Part shown: positions 34,125-44,050 of the stretch, piece by piece | How the letters are laid out: each line of letters begins with the position of its first letter | How positions within the stretch are numbered: position 1 is the stretch's first letter | Assembly (NCBI GenBank): GCA_003150235.1 | Contig: QAMW01000009.1 | Span: 54,639-118,638 of the forward strand | Direction of reading: 5' to 3' | Length of the DNA: 64,000 bases | From: Bacteroidales bacterium | GTDB lineage: Bacteria; Bacteroidota; Bacteroidia; Bacteroidales; Muribaculaceae | The notes under the pieces: generated by a model | Seen by the model: only the letters and a program-made list of their open reading frames with translations | The model's database searches: none | Told to the model about the DNA's origin: nothing | Translations under genes and position numbers: made by a program

Positions 34125-36023
34125 TCAATCCTTCTCCAGATAAGTATAGCCGTAAAGACCGGAACGATAGTTACTGAGAAACTCTCTTCCTTCCTCCGGC
34201 GTAATCTTTCCGGATTTCATCGAGGAAGTAACCCAGGTCTCGACATTACGCACAAGACGTTTCGGACTGTACTGCACGTAATCAAGCACCTCATCTACAG
34301 TTTCTCCATAGATAATCTGATCAATCTCATACCGGTCCTTATAGACGCTTATATGCACGGCATTGGTATCACCAAACAGATTGTGCATGTCACCAAGTAT
34401 CTCCTGATAAGCCCCGACAAGAAATACACCTATATAATATGGTTCGTGTTCACGGAGGGCATGTACCGGCAATGAACTCGAGGTACCGTTGTTGGAGATG
34501 TAATTGGAAATCTTACCGTCGGAATCACACGTAATATCCTGCAATACCGCTGTACGGGTAGGCTTTTCGTCAAGACGCGATATCGGCATTATAGGGAATA
34601 CCTGGTCTATTGCCCATGAATCGGGCAAAGACTGAAAGAGCGAGAAATTACAGAAATACTTGTCAGGCAACATCTTGGCAATCTTGCGTAACTCTTCAGG
34701 GGCATGTTTCAAAGTACCGGCAATCTCTCCTACCTCACGCGCCACTGACCAGAAAAGTTTTTCTATCTGTGAACGTGTCTTTATGTCAAGAAGTCCGAGG
34801 CTGAACAAGTCAAGAGCCTCCTCACGTATCTGAAGCGCGTCGTGCCAGCTCTCAAAAAGGCGCGGCTGACTGAGCTTGTCCCATATTTCATAAAGTTCAC
34901 GGGCAAGTTCATGGTCATCCGGACCGATTTCATGTTTGTCATTCCATTCCGGCAGCGAGGTAGTTGCAAGAACGTCGAATATCAGCACCGAATGATGTGC
35001 CGTGAGCGACCTGCCGCTCTCCGTAATGATGTTCGGCTGCTTAAGGTTATTTTTCTCGCAGGCATCAACTATTGCCGAAATCGAGTCATTGGCATACTCC
35101 TGTATCGAATAGTTCATCGAACTCTCACTTGAAGAGCTGCGTGTGCCATCGTAATCAACCCCAAGACCGCCGCCTATATCCATAAAATCGATATCAAACC
35201 CCATCTTGGTCAACTGCACATAAAATTGCGTCGCCTCACGCAACGCGTTTTTGATGCGTCGTATCTTGGTGATCTGGCTGCCTATGTGGAAATGAATCAG
35301 TTTAAGGCAACCGGTCATCTTGTTTTTGTTCAGGAAATCAAGAGCTTCAAGCAACTCGCTCGAGTTAAGACCGAACTTTGATTGGTCTCCTCCCGATTCC
35401 TCCCATTTACCTGAACCGGAACTCGAAAGCTTGATGCGGATGCCGATATTAGGCTTTATGTCGAGACGCTTTGCCGACTCAGCAATCATGGCAAGTTCAT
35501 TAAGCTTTTCAACCACAAGATATATGCGCCTGCCCATCTTCTGTGCGAGAAGAGCAAGCTCGATATAATCCATGTCTTTATAGCCGTTGCATATAATTAA
35601 TGCATTTTCAGCTATATTAGTGGCAAGCACTGCATGAAGTTCAGGCTTTGAGCCGGCTTCAAGACCGATATTAAATTTTTTGCCGTGGGATACAATCTCT
35701 TCCACGACCTGTCGCATCTGATTGACTTTAATAGGATATATTATGAAATTTTCAGCTTGATAGTTGTATTCCTTGGCAGCAGTCTTGAAGCATCGCGATA
35801 TCTTTTCCACGCGGTTGTCAAGGATGTCGGGGAATCGCAAAAGCACCGGTGCGGCGACATCGCGCACCTGCAATTCATCAAGCACCTCCTTAAGGTCGAC
35901 GGAGGCATATCCCTCCCGGGGAGTGACGATTACATGTCCTTTGTCGTTGATGGAGAAATATTTAAGTCCCCATCCGTTGATATTGTACAGCTCTGCGCTG
36001 TCATCAATACGCCATTTTCTCAT
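34125..36023 (-). CDS. speA: Biosynthetic arginine decarboxylase
   Basis: A PLP enzyme converting arginine to agmatine, the first step towards putrescine and spermidine. The 632-residue length is that of the SpeA family. The N-terminal alanine-racemase-like barrel has the PLP lysine in YPIKVNQM, HFHIGSQ and DIGGGLGVDYDGT. The C-terminal domain carries SLPDSWAIDQVFPIMPI and GAYQEILGDMHNLFGD. It is followed directly by truA. Confidence 0.96.
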   Translation of the reverse strand: MRKWRIDDSAELYNINGWGLKYFSINDKGHVIVTPREGYASVDLKEVLDELQVRDVAAPVLLRFPDILDNRVEKISRCFKTAAKEYNYQAENFIIYPIKVNQMRQVVEEIVSHGKKFNIGLEAGSKPELHAVLATNIAENALIICNGYKDMDYIELALLAQKMGRRIYLVVEKLNELAMIAESAKRLDIKPNIGIRIKLSSSGSGKWEESGGDQSKFGLNSSELLEALDFLNKNKMTGCLKLIHFHIGSQITKIRRIKNALREATQFYVQLTKMGFDIDFMDIGGGLGVDYDGTRSSSSESSMNYSIQEYANDSISAIVDACEKNNLKQPNIITESGRSLTAHHSVLIFDVLATTSLPEWNDKHEIGPDDHELARELYEIWDKLSQPRLFESWHDALQIREEALDLFSLGLLDIKTRSQIEKLFWSVAREVGEIAGTLKHAPEELRKIAKMLPDKYFCNFSLFQSLPDSWAIDQVFPIMPISRLDEKPTRTAVLQDITCDSDGKISNYISNNGTSSSLPVHALREHEPYYIGVFLVGAYQEILGDMHNLFGDTNAVHISVYKDRYEIDQIIYGETVDEVLDYVQYSPKRLVRNVETWVTSSMKSGKITPEEGREFLSNYRSGLYGYTYLEKD

Positions 36024-36068
36024 CGGCTGAAAATTCTATAATTATACAATTTTTATTAAAATCGGACA

Positions 36069-36076
36069 CAAAGATA
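36069..36076 (-). promoter_or_regulatory. -7 box upstream of speA
   Basis: The minus strand reads TATCTTTG, matching TAnnTTTG, 46 bases from the start. TTTCG about 20 bases upstream may be the -33 region. Confidence 0.55.
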
Positions 36077-36117
36077 ACGACTTTCGGTAAAACTGCGAAA
36101 TTACATGCCTCCAATCA

Positions 36118-38457
36118 TCAGAAATCAACGACAGAAATCTCTGTCATGCCCGGCTTGAATATCTTTCCTTTCTTAACACCGGGGGTGCCATAATGTTTCC
36201 ATTCGATATTATCCCAGTCAATCCTGTCGGTAGACTGCGCAACCGCAGCATGAGGGATAACAGCTCCGTCACGCACGAGAATCACACAGCGCAAATCGCC
36301 GTCAGCCTTGATATCGCGCCATCCGGGCGCATATCTCTTTCCTGACTGGTAATCAATCCAGTCGGCATCACCCGGCAGATAGACATTACGCGACTCCACA
36401 TTTTCAAAAAGAGGGGCGACCATCATCTGTGAACCAAACATGTACTGGTCATCAACCGACCATGCTCCGGGATCGTCGGGAAATTCCACCAAAAGGGCAC
36501 GATACATGGGCAGACCGGTTTCGGTACATTCCTTCGCCTCGGTGTAAATATAAGGCACGAGAGCATATTTAAGCTCGGCACATTTACGGAAATAGTCGGT
36601 AAACTCCTTATTATCGTAAAGCCATGGCTCAGTGGGAGGCGCTCCGTGGGCGCGACTGTGGGAAGTAAGAAATCCCATCGGAAGCCAACGCCGGTAAAGC
36701 TCCTCAGGAGTGCTGGTCACAAAGCCGCCTATGTCATTGCTCCAGAAGCAAAAGCCGGAAAGGCCCAGTGAAAGACCGCTTCTGACCGTGCCTTCCATGC
36801 CTGTATCGGTCGATGCGGCATCGCCGCCCCAGTGTAGCGGATAGCGTTGGCTTCCCGACCATGCCGACCGTGCCCAGATGATGTTTTCACCATTCACTTT
36901 ACGGGTCACATCAGCTACCGCCTTGTTGTAGCGTACCGGATATATATTGTGTTCATACCATCCTGTGCTTCCGTTATTGTAGACCGCTTCTATAGGAGCG
37001 GCTTCCCCGAAATCCACCTTAATGGCACCAACGCCCATAGACAGGAGCTTGCCGAGCTTTTCCTGATACCACTCCACTGTGGCAGGATTGGTAAAGTCGA
37101 GTACAGCGTCTTCGTAAGGGAGTGTACCCTTGCCGTTTTTCACCGCAAGGCCTTTTTCCACAAGTTCAGGGAAATATTTGTTACCGGGGACAAAATAAGG
37201 CAATTGCCAGAGGCTGATATGGAAGCCCTCTTTCTTAAGATCGGATATCATCTTTGCAGGATTTTTGAAACGCTCCGGCGAGAACTCATAGTCACACTGC
37301 CAGTCGACATCAAACCATCCCGTATCAAAGTGAATCACATCACTCGGAATCTTGTTGGCACGAAGTTGACGCGCCACTTCCCTACCCTCATCTTCAGTAA
37401 AATAGGAGATACGGCTCATCCAGGTGCCAAACGACCACAGAGGCGGCATTTCGGGGCGACCGGACAGAGCCGTGTATTCACCCAGAATCTCTTTAGGATT
37501 ACCGAAAAACACAAATAAATCCATCTCCTCATCAGCCATGAAAAGCTTGTTGGCTCCTATATAGCTGCGCCCCACATCAGCAGTCACAGGAGCCGAAGTG
37601 TGCATGAACATTCCATAGCCCCTGTTGCTGAAGAAGAAAGGTATGGGCTTATACATATCAGGGGTTTCCGGTCCTTGCGGGTCAGTCACAAAAAGATTCA
37701 GTTGCTGACCTACCTTGTCAAGAGGTGTAGCCGACTCGCCAAAGCCGTAAATGCGTTCACCCGGAGAAATCGACCATACGGGATTGATACTCCGGGAATT
37801 GTCGCTTCCCCGCTTAATGAAACTAAACGGCGCGACCTTGACCTGGGTGCTGTCGTTATCACTCCACACTCGTGTGCGCGTAAGCTCTTTGCCCGATGCG
37901 TCACGAAGCACGAGACGCCAGGGATAACCCATTATTTCAAGCGAGCCATAAGGTGAAGTATAATATATGTCATCCCCCTCGCGTGATATCTTCCACTCCG
38001 AGCTATCATAAACGGGCTGCCCGGCGAGCATTACCGATTCATAGTCATTCTCCTTGGGAGTGACCGGAGAGGTATAGACACGGATACGCAGCGTACGCGC
38101 ATTAACCGGCACCACAGTAAATGACAGACGGGGATTCTGCGGATACGCCGTGTCAGGGAAATCAAGCGATTTCAACGGCTGGTGAAGGTAGGTATTGGCA
38201 TTGAACGCCTGCCGTGGCATAAGCTGCTGCCGTTTCCATTCCACTATTCCCGTACCATCCGCCGTATTAAACGAGACAAGACTGTCAGCAAAGAAATATG
38301 TATTACTTAGGTCTGAAAAATCACGGCTCATATCCTTTGTCTGCGACAGCAGGTATGCAGAGCCGGCATTACTTTTGGTCTCTCCGCTCATGGTTACGGA
38401 GACCATGCAGGCGGCACAAAATGTGATGCCGCCGACTAAAAATCGGTTGATTGTCAT
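36118..38457 (-). CDS. GH31 alpha-xylosidase/alpha-glucosidase, exported
   Basis: A 779-residue glycoside hydrolase. After a signal peptide (the ATG at 38457 gives MTINRFLVGG, then a Cys-rich hydrophobic run; the frame extends further upstream without a signal) comes a mutarotase-like N domain, then the GH31 barrel. The nucleophile Asp is in IKVDFGEAAP, and the acid/base Asp in HWGGDAAST. KVDFGE and WGGD resemble YicI-type alpha-xylosidases more than maltases, so action on xyloglucan side chains is likely. An isolated gene, not in a SusCD locus. A -7 box lies just upstream on the minus strand. Confidence 0.87.
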   Translation of the reverse strand: MTINRFLVGGITFCAACMVSVTMSGETKSNAGSAYLLSQTKDMSRDFSDLSNTYFFADSLVSFNTADGTGIVEWKRQQLMPRQAFNANTYLHQPLKSLDFPDTAYPQNPRLSFTVVPVNARTLRIRVYTSPVTPKENDYESVMLAGQPVYDSSEWKISREGDDIYYTSPYGSLEIMGYPWRLVLRDASGKELTRTRVWSDNDSTQVKVAPFSFIKRGSDNSRSINPVWSISPGERIYGFGESATPLDKVGQQLNLFVTDPQGPETPDMYKPIPFFFSNRGYGMFMHTSAPVTADVGRSYIGANKLFMADEEMDLFVFFGNPKEILGEYTALSGRPEMPPLWSFGTWMSRISYFTEDEGREVARQLRANKIPSDVIHFDTGWFDVDWQCDYEFSPERFKNPAKMISDLKKEGFHISLWQLPYFVPGNKYFPELVEKGLAVKNGKGTLPYEDAVLDFTNPATVEWYQEKLGKLLSMGVGAIKVDFGEAAPIEAVYNNGSTGWYEHNIYPVRYNKAVADVTRKVNGENIIWARSAWSGSQRYPLHWGGDAASTDTGMEGTVRSGLSLGLSGFCFWSNDIGGFVTSTPEELYRRWLPMGFLTSHSRAHGAPPTEPWLYDNKEFTDYFRKCAELKYALVPYIYTEAKECTETGLPMYRALLVEFPDDPGAWSVDDQYMFGSQMMVAPLFENVESRNVYLPGDADWIDYQSGKRYAPGWRDIKADGDLRCVILVRDGAVIPHAAVAQSTDRIDWDNIEWKHYGTPGVKKGKIFKPGMTEISVVDF

Positions 38458-38476
38458 TGCAAATATGATATTTCCA

Positions 38477-38484
38477 CAAATATA
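38477..38484 (-). promoter_or_regulatory. -7 box of the GH31 gene
   Basis: The minus strand reads TATATTTG, a full TAnnTTTG match, 20 bases from the preferred start. This close placement also argues for the 38457 start, since a longer N-terminus would begin upstream of the promoter. Confidence 0.6.
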
Positions 38485-38529
38485 TACATCTTTTTCGGAA
38501 AAGAATGCAAATGAGAGTATAAAATGTCG

Positions 38530-38537
38530 TATATTTG
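38530..38537 (+). promoter_or_regulatory. -7 box of the TPR/OmpA-like lipoprotein gene
   Basis: TATATTTG fits TAnnTTTG and lies 50 bases before the ATG at 38587, divergent from the GH31 promoter. It supports the 38587 start over the longer open frame. Confidence 0.6.
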
Positions 38538-38586
38538 TCGTTACAAAATATTCCAACAACCAAAGTTATATAACCAATCAATCATT

Positions 38587-40272
38587 ATGAACAGCAAGCT
38601 ATGCTATTCGGTAGTATTGGGCACAGCGGTACTTCTCACCGGCTGTGGCAAGAAGATGAATCAGTTTAAGGCTGACTACTTCACCGTTAATCCCAATCCC
38701 CTTGAAGTGGTAGGCGACAAGGTCCCCGCCACAGTTACAGGTAATATCCCCGGTAAATTTTTTGTAAAGAACGCCGAAGTCACCGTAACTCCGTATCTTG
38801 AGTTCGGTGGTTCGGAAGTAGCATCTGCGCCCTACACTTTCCAGGGTGAAAAGGTGCGTGGCAACAATCCCGTGGTAAACTACGAAAACGGCGGGACAGT
38901 GACCATTCCGGTACAGTATGCTTACAATCCCGACATGCGTAAGAGCGACCTGTCACTCGCCTTCACAGTCAAGCAAGGCAATAAGCAGTACGTGCTTCCC
39001 CGTGTGAAAGTCGCAACGGGCGTTGTAGCAACCGCTGCACTTGCCGATGCCGGCACCGTGACTCCTGCGATTGCAGCTGACAAATTCCAGAGAGTGATTA
39101 ACGAGAAATTTGACGCTGACATAAAGTTCCTTATCAACCAGGCGAACATCCGCGACGGAGAGCTCCGTTCGGCAGGAATGCAAAACCTCCACAAGGAACT
39201 TTCTGAGGCAAACGATGACAGCCGCCGCGAAATCAAGGAAATCAACGTGACCTCTTACGCATCGCCCGATGGTGGCGTGAAGCTCAACACCAAGCTTGCT
39301 GAAAACCGTGAGAAAAACACTGTAAACTATGTGGAAGGGCGTCTGAAGAAAGACCATATCAGTGAGTTTGGCGAACTTACCGCTGACTTCACTCCGCAAG
39401 ACTGGGAAGGCTTCAAGAAACTAGTTGCCGCAAGCAACATCCAGGACAAGGAGCTAATCCTCAGCGTACTTTCAATGTATAAGGATCCCGAACAGCGCGA
39501 ACGCGAAATCCGCAACCTGTCATCGGTATTTGACCAGCTCGCCGAGGAAATCCTCCCCCAGCTCCGTTATTCACGCATCACGGCATCAATCGACGTGATT
39601 GGCAAGAGCGACGAGGAAATCATGAACATCTACAAGGTCAATCCCAAAGGTCTTACCGTAGATGAACTTCTCTATGCAGCAACCCTTACCGACGACAATG
39701 ACCAGCGTATCCAGATTTACGATACAGCCGCAAGCATCTACCCCAACGATTACCGCGCATTCAACAACCTCGGTATGTGCCAGTATCTCGACCAGGACTA
39801 CGAAGCCGCACAGGCATGCTTCGAACAGGCAGCAAAAATGGCTCCTGAAAGCGGCGAGGCTCAGATGAACCTCGGTCTTGTATCGCTCCTTAACAACAAC
39901 TACAAAGACGCAACCGCACGCTTCGGTAACGCAGCCGGAGTTCCCGCCCTCGCCGATGCTCTCGGTGTTTACTACATGAAGCAGGGCGACTATAACTCGG
40001 CTATCCGCGCGTTTGGCGACAGCAAGAGCAACAACGCAGCCCTTGCCCAGATTCTCAACAAGGATTACAGCAAAGCCAAGGCTACTCTCGGCGGCATCGA
40101 CTATCCCGATGCAACCACTTACTATATCGCAGCCGTACTCGGTGCCCGCACCAACAATAGCGACATGGTATTCAATAACCTCCGTGAAGCATTCAAGCTT
40201 GACAACAAGCTCGTAGACCAGGCGAAGACCGACCTTGAGTTCTCTCGCTTCAATCTCAGCAGCCTCTATTAA
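38587..40272 (+). CDS. TPR lipoprotein with OmpA-like middle segment
   Basis: A 561-residue lipoprotein with lipobox LLTGC at about residue 18. The N-terminal region is a beta-rich domain, the middle contains an OmpA-like segment (INVTSYASPDGGVKLNTKLAENREKNTVNY), and the C-terminal third is TPR-like (AFNNLGMCQYLDQDYEAAQACFEQAAKMAPESGEAQMNLG and following). The layout is conserved across Bacteroidales and suggests an outer-membrane anchored, peptidoglycan-associated scaffold. The precise role is unknown. The ATG at 38587 gives a clean signal peptide. Confidence 0.82.
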   Translation: MNSKLCYSVVLGTAVLLTGCGKKMNQFKADYFTVNPNPLEVVGDKVPATVTGNIPGKFFVKNAEVTVTPYLEFGGSEVASAPYTFQGEKVRGNNPVVNYENGGTVTIPVQYAYNPDMRKSDLSLAFTVKQGNKQYVLPRVKVATGVVATAALADAGTVTPAIAADKFQRVINEKFDADIKFLINQANIRDGELRSAGMQNLHKELSEANDDSRREIKEINVTSYASPDGGVKLNTKLAENREKNTVNYVEGRLKKDHISEFGELTADFTPQDWEGFKKLVAASNIQDKELILSVLSMYKDPEQREREIRNLSSVFDQLAEEILPQLRYSRITASIDVIGKSDEEIMNIYKVNPKGLTVDELLYAATLTDDNDQRIQIYDTAASIYPNDYRAFNNLGMCQYLDQDYEAAQACFEQAAKMAPESGEAQMNLGLVSLLNNNYKDATARFGNAAGVPALADALGVYYMKQGDYNSAIRAFGDSKSNNAALAQILNKDYSKAKATLGGIDYPDATTYYIAAVLGARTNNSDMVFNNLREAFKLDNKLVDQAKTDLEFSRFNLSSLY

Positions 40273-40334
40273 TTACGAGACCATACATAATTAATATATG
40301 TGCGCAGTGATAAAATCATTGCGCACATTTTTTA

Positions 40335-40364
40335 TTGCCGTTTAAATAATTATTCTTATCTTTG
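40335..40364 (+). promoter_or_regulatory. tRNA-Gly promoter
   Basis: TTG at 40335-40337, a 19-base spacer and TATCTTTG at 40357-40364 fit the consensus, 20 bases before the tRNA. Confidence 0.75.
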
Positions 40365-40384
40365 CATACACAAACAATAACCAT

Positions 40385-40457
40385 GCGGTAATAGCTCAGT
40401 TGGTAGAGCATCAGCTTCCCAAGCTGAGGGTCGCGAGTTCGAGCCTCGTTTACCGCT
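40385..40457 (+). tRNA. tRNA-Gly (CCC)
   Basis: Acceptor GCGGTAA/TTACCGC, D arm GCTC/GAGC, anticodon stem TCAGC/GCTGA with loop TTCCCAA (anticodon CCC), T arm GCGAG/CTCGT with one GU pair. No CCA encoded. Confidence 0.93.
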
Positions 40458-40465
40458 CACAAAAT

Positions 40466-40513
40466 AAAGGACTGAACGACAGCACATTAGCCAAGTTCAG
40501 TCCTTTCCTTTTT
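40466..40513 (+). terminator. Terminator after tRNA-Gly
   Basis: A 12-base stem, AAAGGACTGAAC with GTTCAGTCCTTT, is followed by CC and a T run. Confidence 0.88.
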
Positions 40514-40547
40514 ACCAGATTCTCATACGGGAAATAATATAATAAAT

Positions 40548-40583
40548 GGAGGCTGTATTGCGCATTTGCACAACACAGCCTCC
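40548..40583 (-). terminator. Terminator of rprX-rprY
   Basis: GGAGGCTGT and ACAGCCTCC form a stem with further inner pairing. On the minus strand the sequence after it is T-rich. It lies about 20 bases past the rprY stop. Confidence 0.75.
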
Positions 40584-40603
40584 GCTGATATGGGTTGTTG
40601 AAT

Positions 40604-41314
40604 TTAGTTGGTCTTGCTTTCAACCTCCGGGGCGATGAGCTTATAGCCCTTGCCATGAATGTTTATAATCTCGATTGAGGGATCGTCTTTCAGGTGCTTA
40701 CGCAGCTTGGTGATATAGACATCCATCGAACGGGCGTTGAAATAATTGTCATCAATCCAGATGGTCTTGAGAGCGAAGTTACGTTCAAGTATTTCGTTGA
40801 CATGAGCACAAAGCAGGCTCAGCAACTCCGACTCCTTGGTAGTAAGCTTAGTCACCTTGTCGTCAATCATTAACACTTGTTTCTGAGTATCGAAAGTAAA
40901 GCGACCAATCTTGTACATGGTGATTTCCTTTCCTTTCTTTCCCTTCACGCGACGAAGGATAGCCTCGATACGGAACACAAGCTCTTCCATGGAGAATGGC
41001 TTTGTGATGTAGTCATCGGCTCCAATCTTGAATCCTTCGAGTATATCTTCTTTCAATGACTTTGCAGTAAGGAAAATAATAGGCACCTCTGAATTTACGG
41101 TGCGGATTTCCTGCGCCAAAGCGAAGCCGTCTTTCTTAGGCATCATCACATCCAGCACACAGAGATCGTACTTACCTTTCAGGAACGCTTTGTAACCAGC
41201 CTCCCCGTCGGGAAACAAATCGGCGTTGAAGCCCTTTGCCTGGAGATATTCCCGCAGCAACATGCCAAGATTTTCATCATCTTCGCATAGTAATATACGC
41301 AAACGCTCTTCCAT
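40604..41314 (-). CDS. rprY: OmpR-family response regulator RprY
   Basis: A 236-residue DNA-binding regulator. The receiver domain has the acidic pair EDD at residues 11-13, the phospho-acceptor Asp in LDVMMPKKDG and the Lys in ITKPFS. The winged-helix domain carries LTTKESELLSLL, RSMDVYITKLRKHLKDDPSIEI and the closing HGKGYKL. The sequence is very close to Bacteroides RprY, which is reported to affect stress responses and metabolism. The gene follows rprX by six bases. Confidence 0.9.
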   Translation of the reverse strand: MEERLRILLCEDDENLGMLLREYLQAKGFNADLFPDGEAGYKAFLKGKYDLCVLDVMMPKKDGFALAQEIRTVNSEVPIIFLTAKSLKEDILEGFKIGADDYITKPFSMEELVFRIEAILRRVKGKKGKEITMYKIGRFTFDTQKQVLMIDDKVTKLTTKESELLSLLCAHVNEILERNFALKTIWIDDNYFNARSMDVYITKLRKHLKDDPSIEIINIHGKGYKLIAPEVESKTN

Positions 41315-41320
41315 AATAAT

Positions 41321-42844
41321 TTAGTTTTTTGTAAGTGGTAATATAATTATAAATGTTGTTCCTACTCCGTATTCACTCTCGACGCGTATGTCGCCTTTAA
41401 GCTCCTTCACCATCTTGTGAACATACGCAAGACCGAGACCGAATCCTTTCACGTCATGACGGTTGCCGGTAGACACACGGTAAAATTTCTCAAAAATCTT
41501 TTTGAGGTCATCGCGGCGTATGCCTATACCATTATCCGATATCCGTATCTCAAGACGATTACCCGAAATGTCTTCCGTGCCGACCTTCAGTTGTAGCGGT
41601 TCATCATCCTTACGATATTTAACCGCATTGTCGAGAAGGTTGAAAATCACATTGGTAAAGTGCATTTCATCCACCTCGACAATCGAATCACCGGCAGCCA
41701 GGTCACTCACTATTTTTCCGCCATAGCTCTCGACTTTCAGTTTGAAGGTTGACACAATGTTGGCAATAGCCTTGTTGGCATCAATCTCCTGCAGGCGCAG
41801 AGTAGCTTTTTGACGGTCAAACATCGACATCTGCAACACTTTTTCCACCTGAAAGCGGAGACGTTTTGTCTCATCATTGATCACTGTGGCGATATGCTGC
41901 ATCATTGCGGGCGATTTCCTCACCGAATCATCGTTAAGCATCTGCGCGGCAAGTGATATCGACGATATCGGTGTCTTAAACTCATGGGTCATGTTGTTGA
42001 TAAAGTCATTTTTCATCTCCGTCAGACGTTTCTGCTTGAAAGCGATGATGATGGTGTAAAGAAACACTATCAACAATATTATCGTGAAGATGAATGACGG
42101 TATCATCAGTTTCACCGATGAAAGAATGTAGTCATTCTTAGTCGGGAAATATACTTTCAGATAGTTGGTGCGACTTGCAGGATCGTTGGGAAACAGCGTC
42201 TGCACAAACATATTGTTACGGTCTATATCGGCACTGTTGTACCCTGCCGATTTATATATCACACGACCGCCACGGTTGACCACCGCAAACTCAAACGGCA
42301 GGTTAAGCCCGTTGTTCTCAAGCTCCGAGTGAAGATATCCGTCAACCACAGCAGAATCGGCACGCTCCTGGATGGGGCGGTTGCTCGACTGGCTCAGTAT
42401 ATTTAGTATCACCTCATTAAGCAGCCCGCGCTGGTAGAGATACTGACCGCGTATGCTCTCCTGCATGTTGCTATAACCGCTTTTAGGTGTCTTGTTTTCA
42501 GTCTGCGGGAGCGACTTAAGGTCGCCTTGTATGGTAAGATTAGCTTCAAGTCCCTCAGGCGTGGTAAATGAATAGTTGAGACTGCCTATACCATTCATTT
42601 TCTTTGTATCGACCTGAGAATATATAGAACTTTCTATCGCGGCGGCATCTTCTTCAAGGAAATGGCGCGTCTCATCTTGCTCCAGCGTGGTGGAAACGCT
42701 GTAGAGGCTACGCCGTACTCCTTCAACAAACTGGTCGTCGCGCATCCTGATCATGTCATTCATATACATGACCTGTATATACAACAACCCACCGAAGGTG
42801 AGAGCCATTATAATTGTCAGAAACCAGATAGTCGCTTTCTTCAT
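41321..42844 (-). CDS. rprX: Sensor histidine kinase RprX
   Basis: A 507-residue inner-membrane kinase, partner of RprY. It has an N-terminal membrane helix (about residues 7-28), a periplasmic sensor of about 210 residues, a second helix near residues 245-267, then HisKA with the phospho-acceptor in NNMTHEFKTPIS and an ATPase domain with IFNLLDNAVKYR, DNGIGI, FEKFYR and GFGLGLAYV. All catalytic boxes are intact, in contrast to the kinase-like protein at 14027. Reported in Bacteroides fragilis as rprX. Operon with rprY. Confidence 0.9.
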   Translation of the reverse strand: MKKATIWFLTIIMALTFGGLLYIQVMYMNDMIRMRDDQFVEGVRRSLYSVSTTLEQDETRHFLEEDAAAIESSIYSQVDTKKMNGIGSLNYSFTTPEGLEANLTIQGDLKSLPQTENKTPKSGYSNMQESIRGQYLYQRGLLNEVILNILSQSSNRPIQERADSAVVDGYLHSELENNGLNLPFEFAVVNRGGRVIYKSAGYNSADIDRNNMFVQTLFPNDPASRTNYLKVYFPTKNDYILSSVKLMIPSFIFTIILLIVFLYTIIIAFKQKRLTEMKNDFINNMTHEFKTPISSISLAAQMLNDDSVRKSPAMMQHIATVINDETKRLRFQVEKVLQMSMFDRQKATLRLQEIDANKAIANIVSTFKLKVESYGGKIVSDLAAGDSIVEVDEMHFTNVIFNLLDNAVKYRKDDEPLQLKVGTEDISGNRLEIRISDNGIGIRRDDLKKIFEKFYRVSTGNRHDVKGFGLGLAYVHKMVKELKGDIRVESEYGVGTTFIIILPLTKN

Positions 42845-43193
42845 TTCAATTAGCTTCCTCGCTTAATGTATAAGCTTTTTTATAATTATATAATGTTAAC
42901 AAATGCAAGCGTTAAATGTTTTTGCCCTTGTTGAAAAAGGACCGGTCAAATTAACACTTAAATGCAAAATTAACATAATTATGTGAAAATCCAAAAAAGT
43001 TCACGAGTTTTTAGATGTTTTTAGTTGTCAGATTTCAGTTTTCAGCATTCACATACTAACAGGCATATCTATCAGGTAGAAAATGACGCCGCGGAAACTA
43101 TACCGTAAACCGTGGAGTCTTTTTGAGTGTTATTTCATCAATTCATATTTTTTATGTATTTTTGAGCCAAAATTTATTTGTATAACTGTATAG
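42845..43193. other. 349-base gap between rprX and cdsA
   Basis: No gene or RNA is recognised. The gap holds the divergent starts of rprX (minus) and cdsA (plus). A TATTTTTG box at 43157-43164 fits TAnnTTTG and is a likely cdsA -7, but no -33 partner is clear. A GCGG/CCGT-type hairpin region near 43088-43115 is weak. Confidence 0.45.
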
Positions 43194-44021
43194 ATGAAAA
43201 ATATTCTGTTGCGCAGTTTATCCGGCACAATCTATGTGGCACTTATTGTTGCAGGCGTGCTTGTGAGCAAGTGGACCGTGCTTGCCCTCTGCCTATTACT
43301 CGTCATACTCGCCCAGATAGAGTATTTTACGTTATATAGCCACGACGACGCTAAACGTCGCCGCATCATCTGTGTCGCCGACACCGTGGGGGCGATGCTA
43401 CTGACAGGAGGTGTGTGGCTGCTTACCAACTATTTCTCTGCAATAGGGCTTATGGCATACCTGATATATCTGCTGTTCAGGCTTGTGATGCAACTTTATA
43501 TCAGCAAAGACACTCCCCTCTCGACTCTTGCCTACTCTTTCATGGGGCAGCTCTATATCGCATTGCCCATATCCCTGTTGCCGATACTCGAGCCGCATAT
43601 CGCACTCGCGATGTTCATATTCATCTGGCTGAACGACACCGGTGCTTTCATAGTAGGCTGCTCTATAGGACGTCACCCGCTCTTCCCCCGCATTTCGCCC
43701 AAGAAATCATGGGAAGGTTTCTGGGGGGGTATAGTGTTCTCCATTGCGGCAGCGATACTCTTCGGCACTTTCTGGCCTGACTATTTCATGTCAACTCCCA
43801 TCGGATCAATGCCCATCGGAGTATTCATAGGAATGGCATTCACGGTGTCGATATTCGCCACATGGGGCGACCTTGTGGAATCGCTTTTGAAGCGCACTCT
43901 CCACGTCAAGGATTCAGGACATATCATGCCGGGACACGGTGGCATACTCGACCGCATTGACTCGCTGTTATGCGTGTTGCCCGCCACACTGTGCTATCTG
44001 TTTTTCACTGCGAATCTATAA
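43194..44021 (+). CDS. cdsA: Phosphatidate cytidylyltransferase
   Basis: An inner-membrane enzyme making CDP-diacylglycerol from phosphatidate and CTP for phospholipid synthesis. The 275-residue protein has about eight membrane helices and the CdsA signature near the C-terminus: GDLVESLLKRTLHVKDSGHIMPGHGGILDRIDSLL, plus WLNDTGAFIVG and RISPKKSWEGFWGG. Followed by purM after 29 bases. Confidence 0.94.
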   Translation: MKNILLRSLSGTIYVALIVAGVLVSKWTVLALCLLLVILAQIEYFTLYSHDDAKRRRIICVADTVGAMLLTGGVWLLTNYFSAIGLMAYLIYLLFRLVMQLYISKDTPLSTLAYSFMGQLYIALPISLLPILEPHIALAMFIFIWLNDTGAFIVGCSIGRHPLFPRISPKKSWEGFWGGIVFSIAAAILFGTFWPDYFMSTPIGSMPIGVFIGMAFTVSIFATWGDLVESLLKRTLHVKDSGHIMPGHGGILDRIDSLLCVLPATLCYLFFTANL

Positions 44022-44050
44022 TAAAATTCATATCATAAATCCATCACATT

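Noticed and set aside
36847..37518. 223-residue plus-strand open frame within the GH31 gene
   Set aside because: It is antisense to conserved catalytic sequence and has no independent support.
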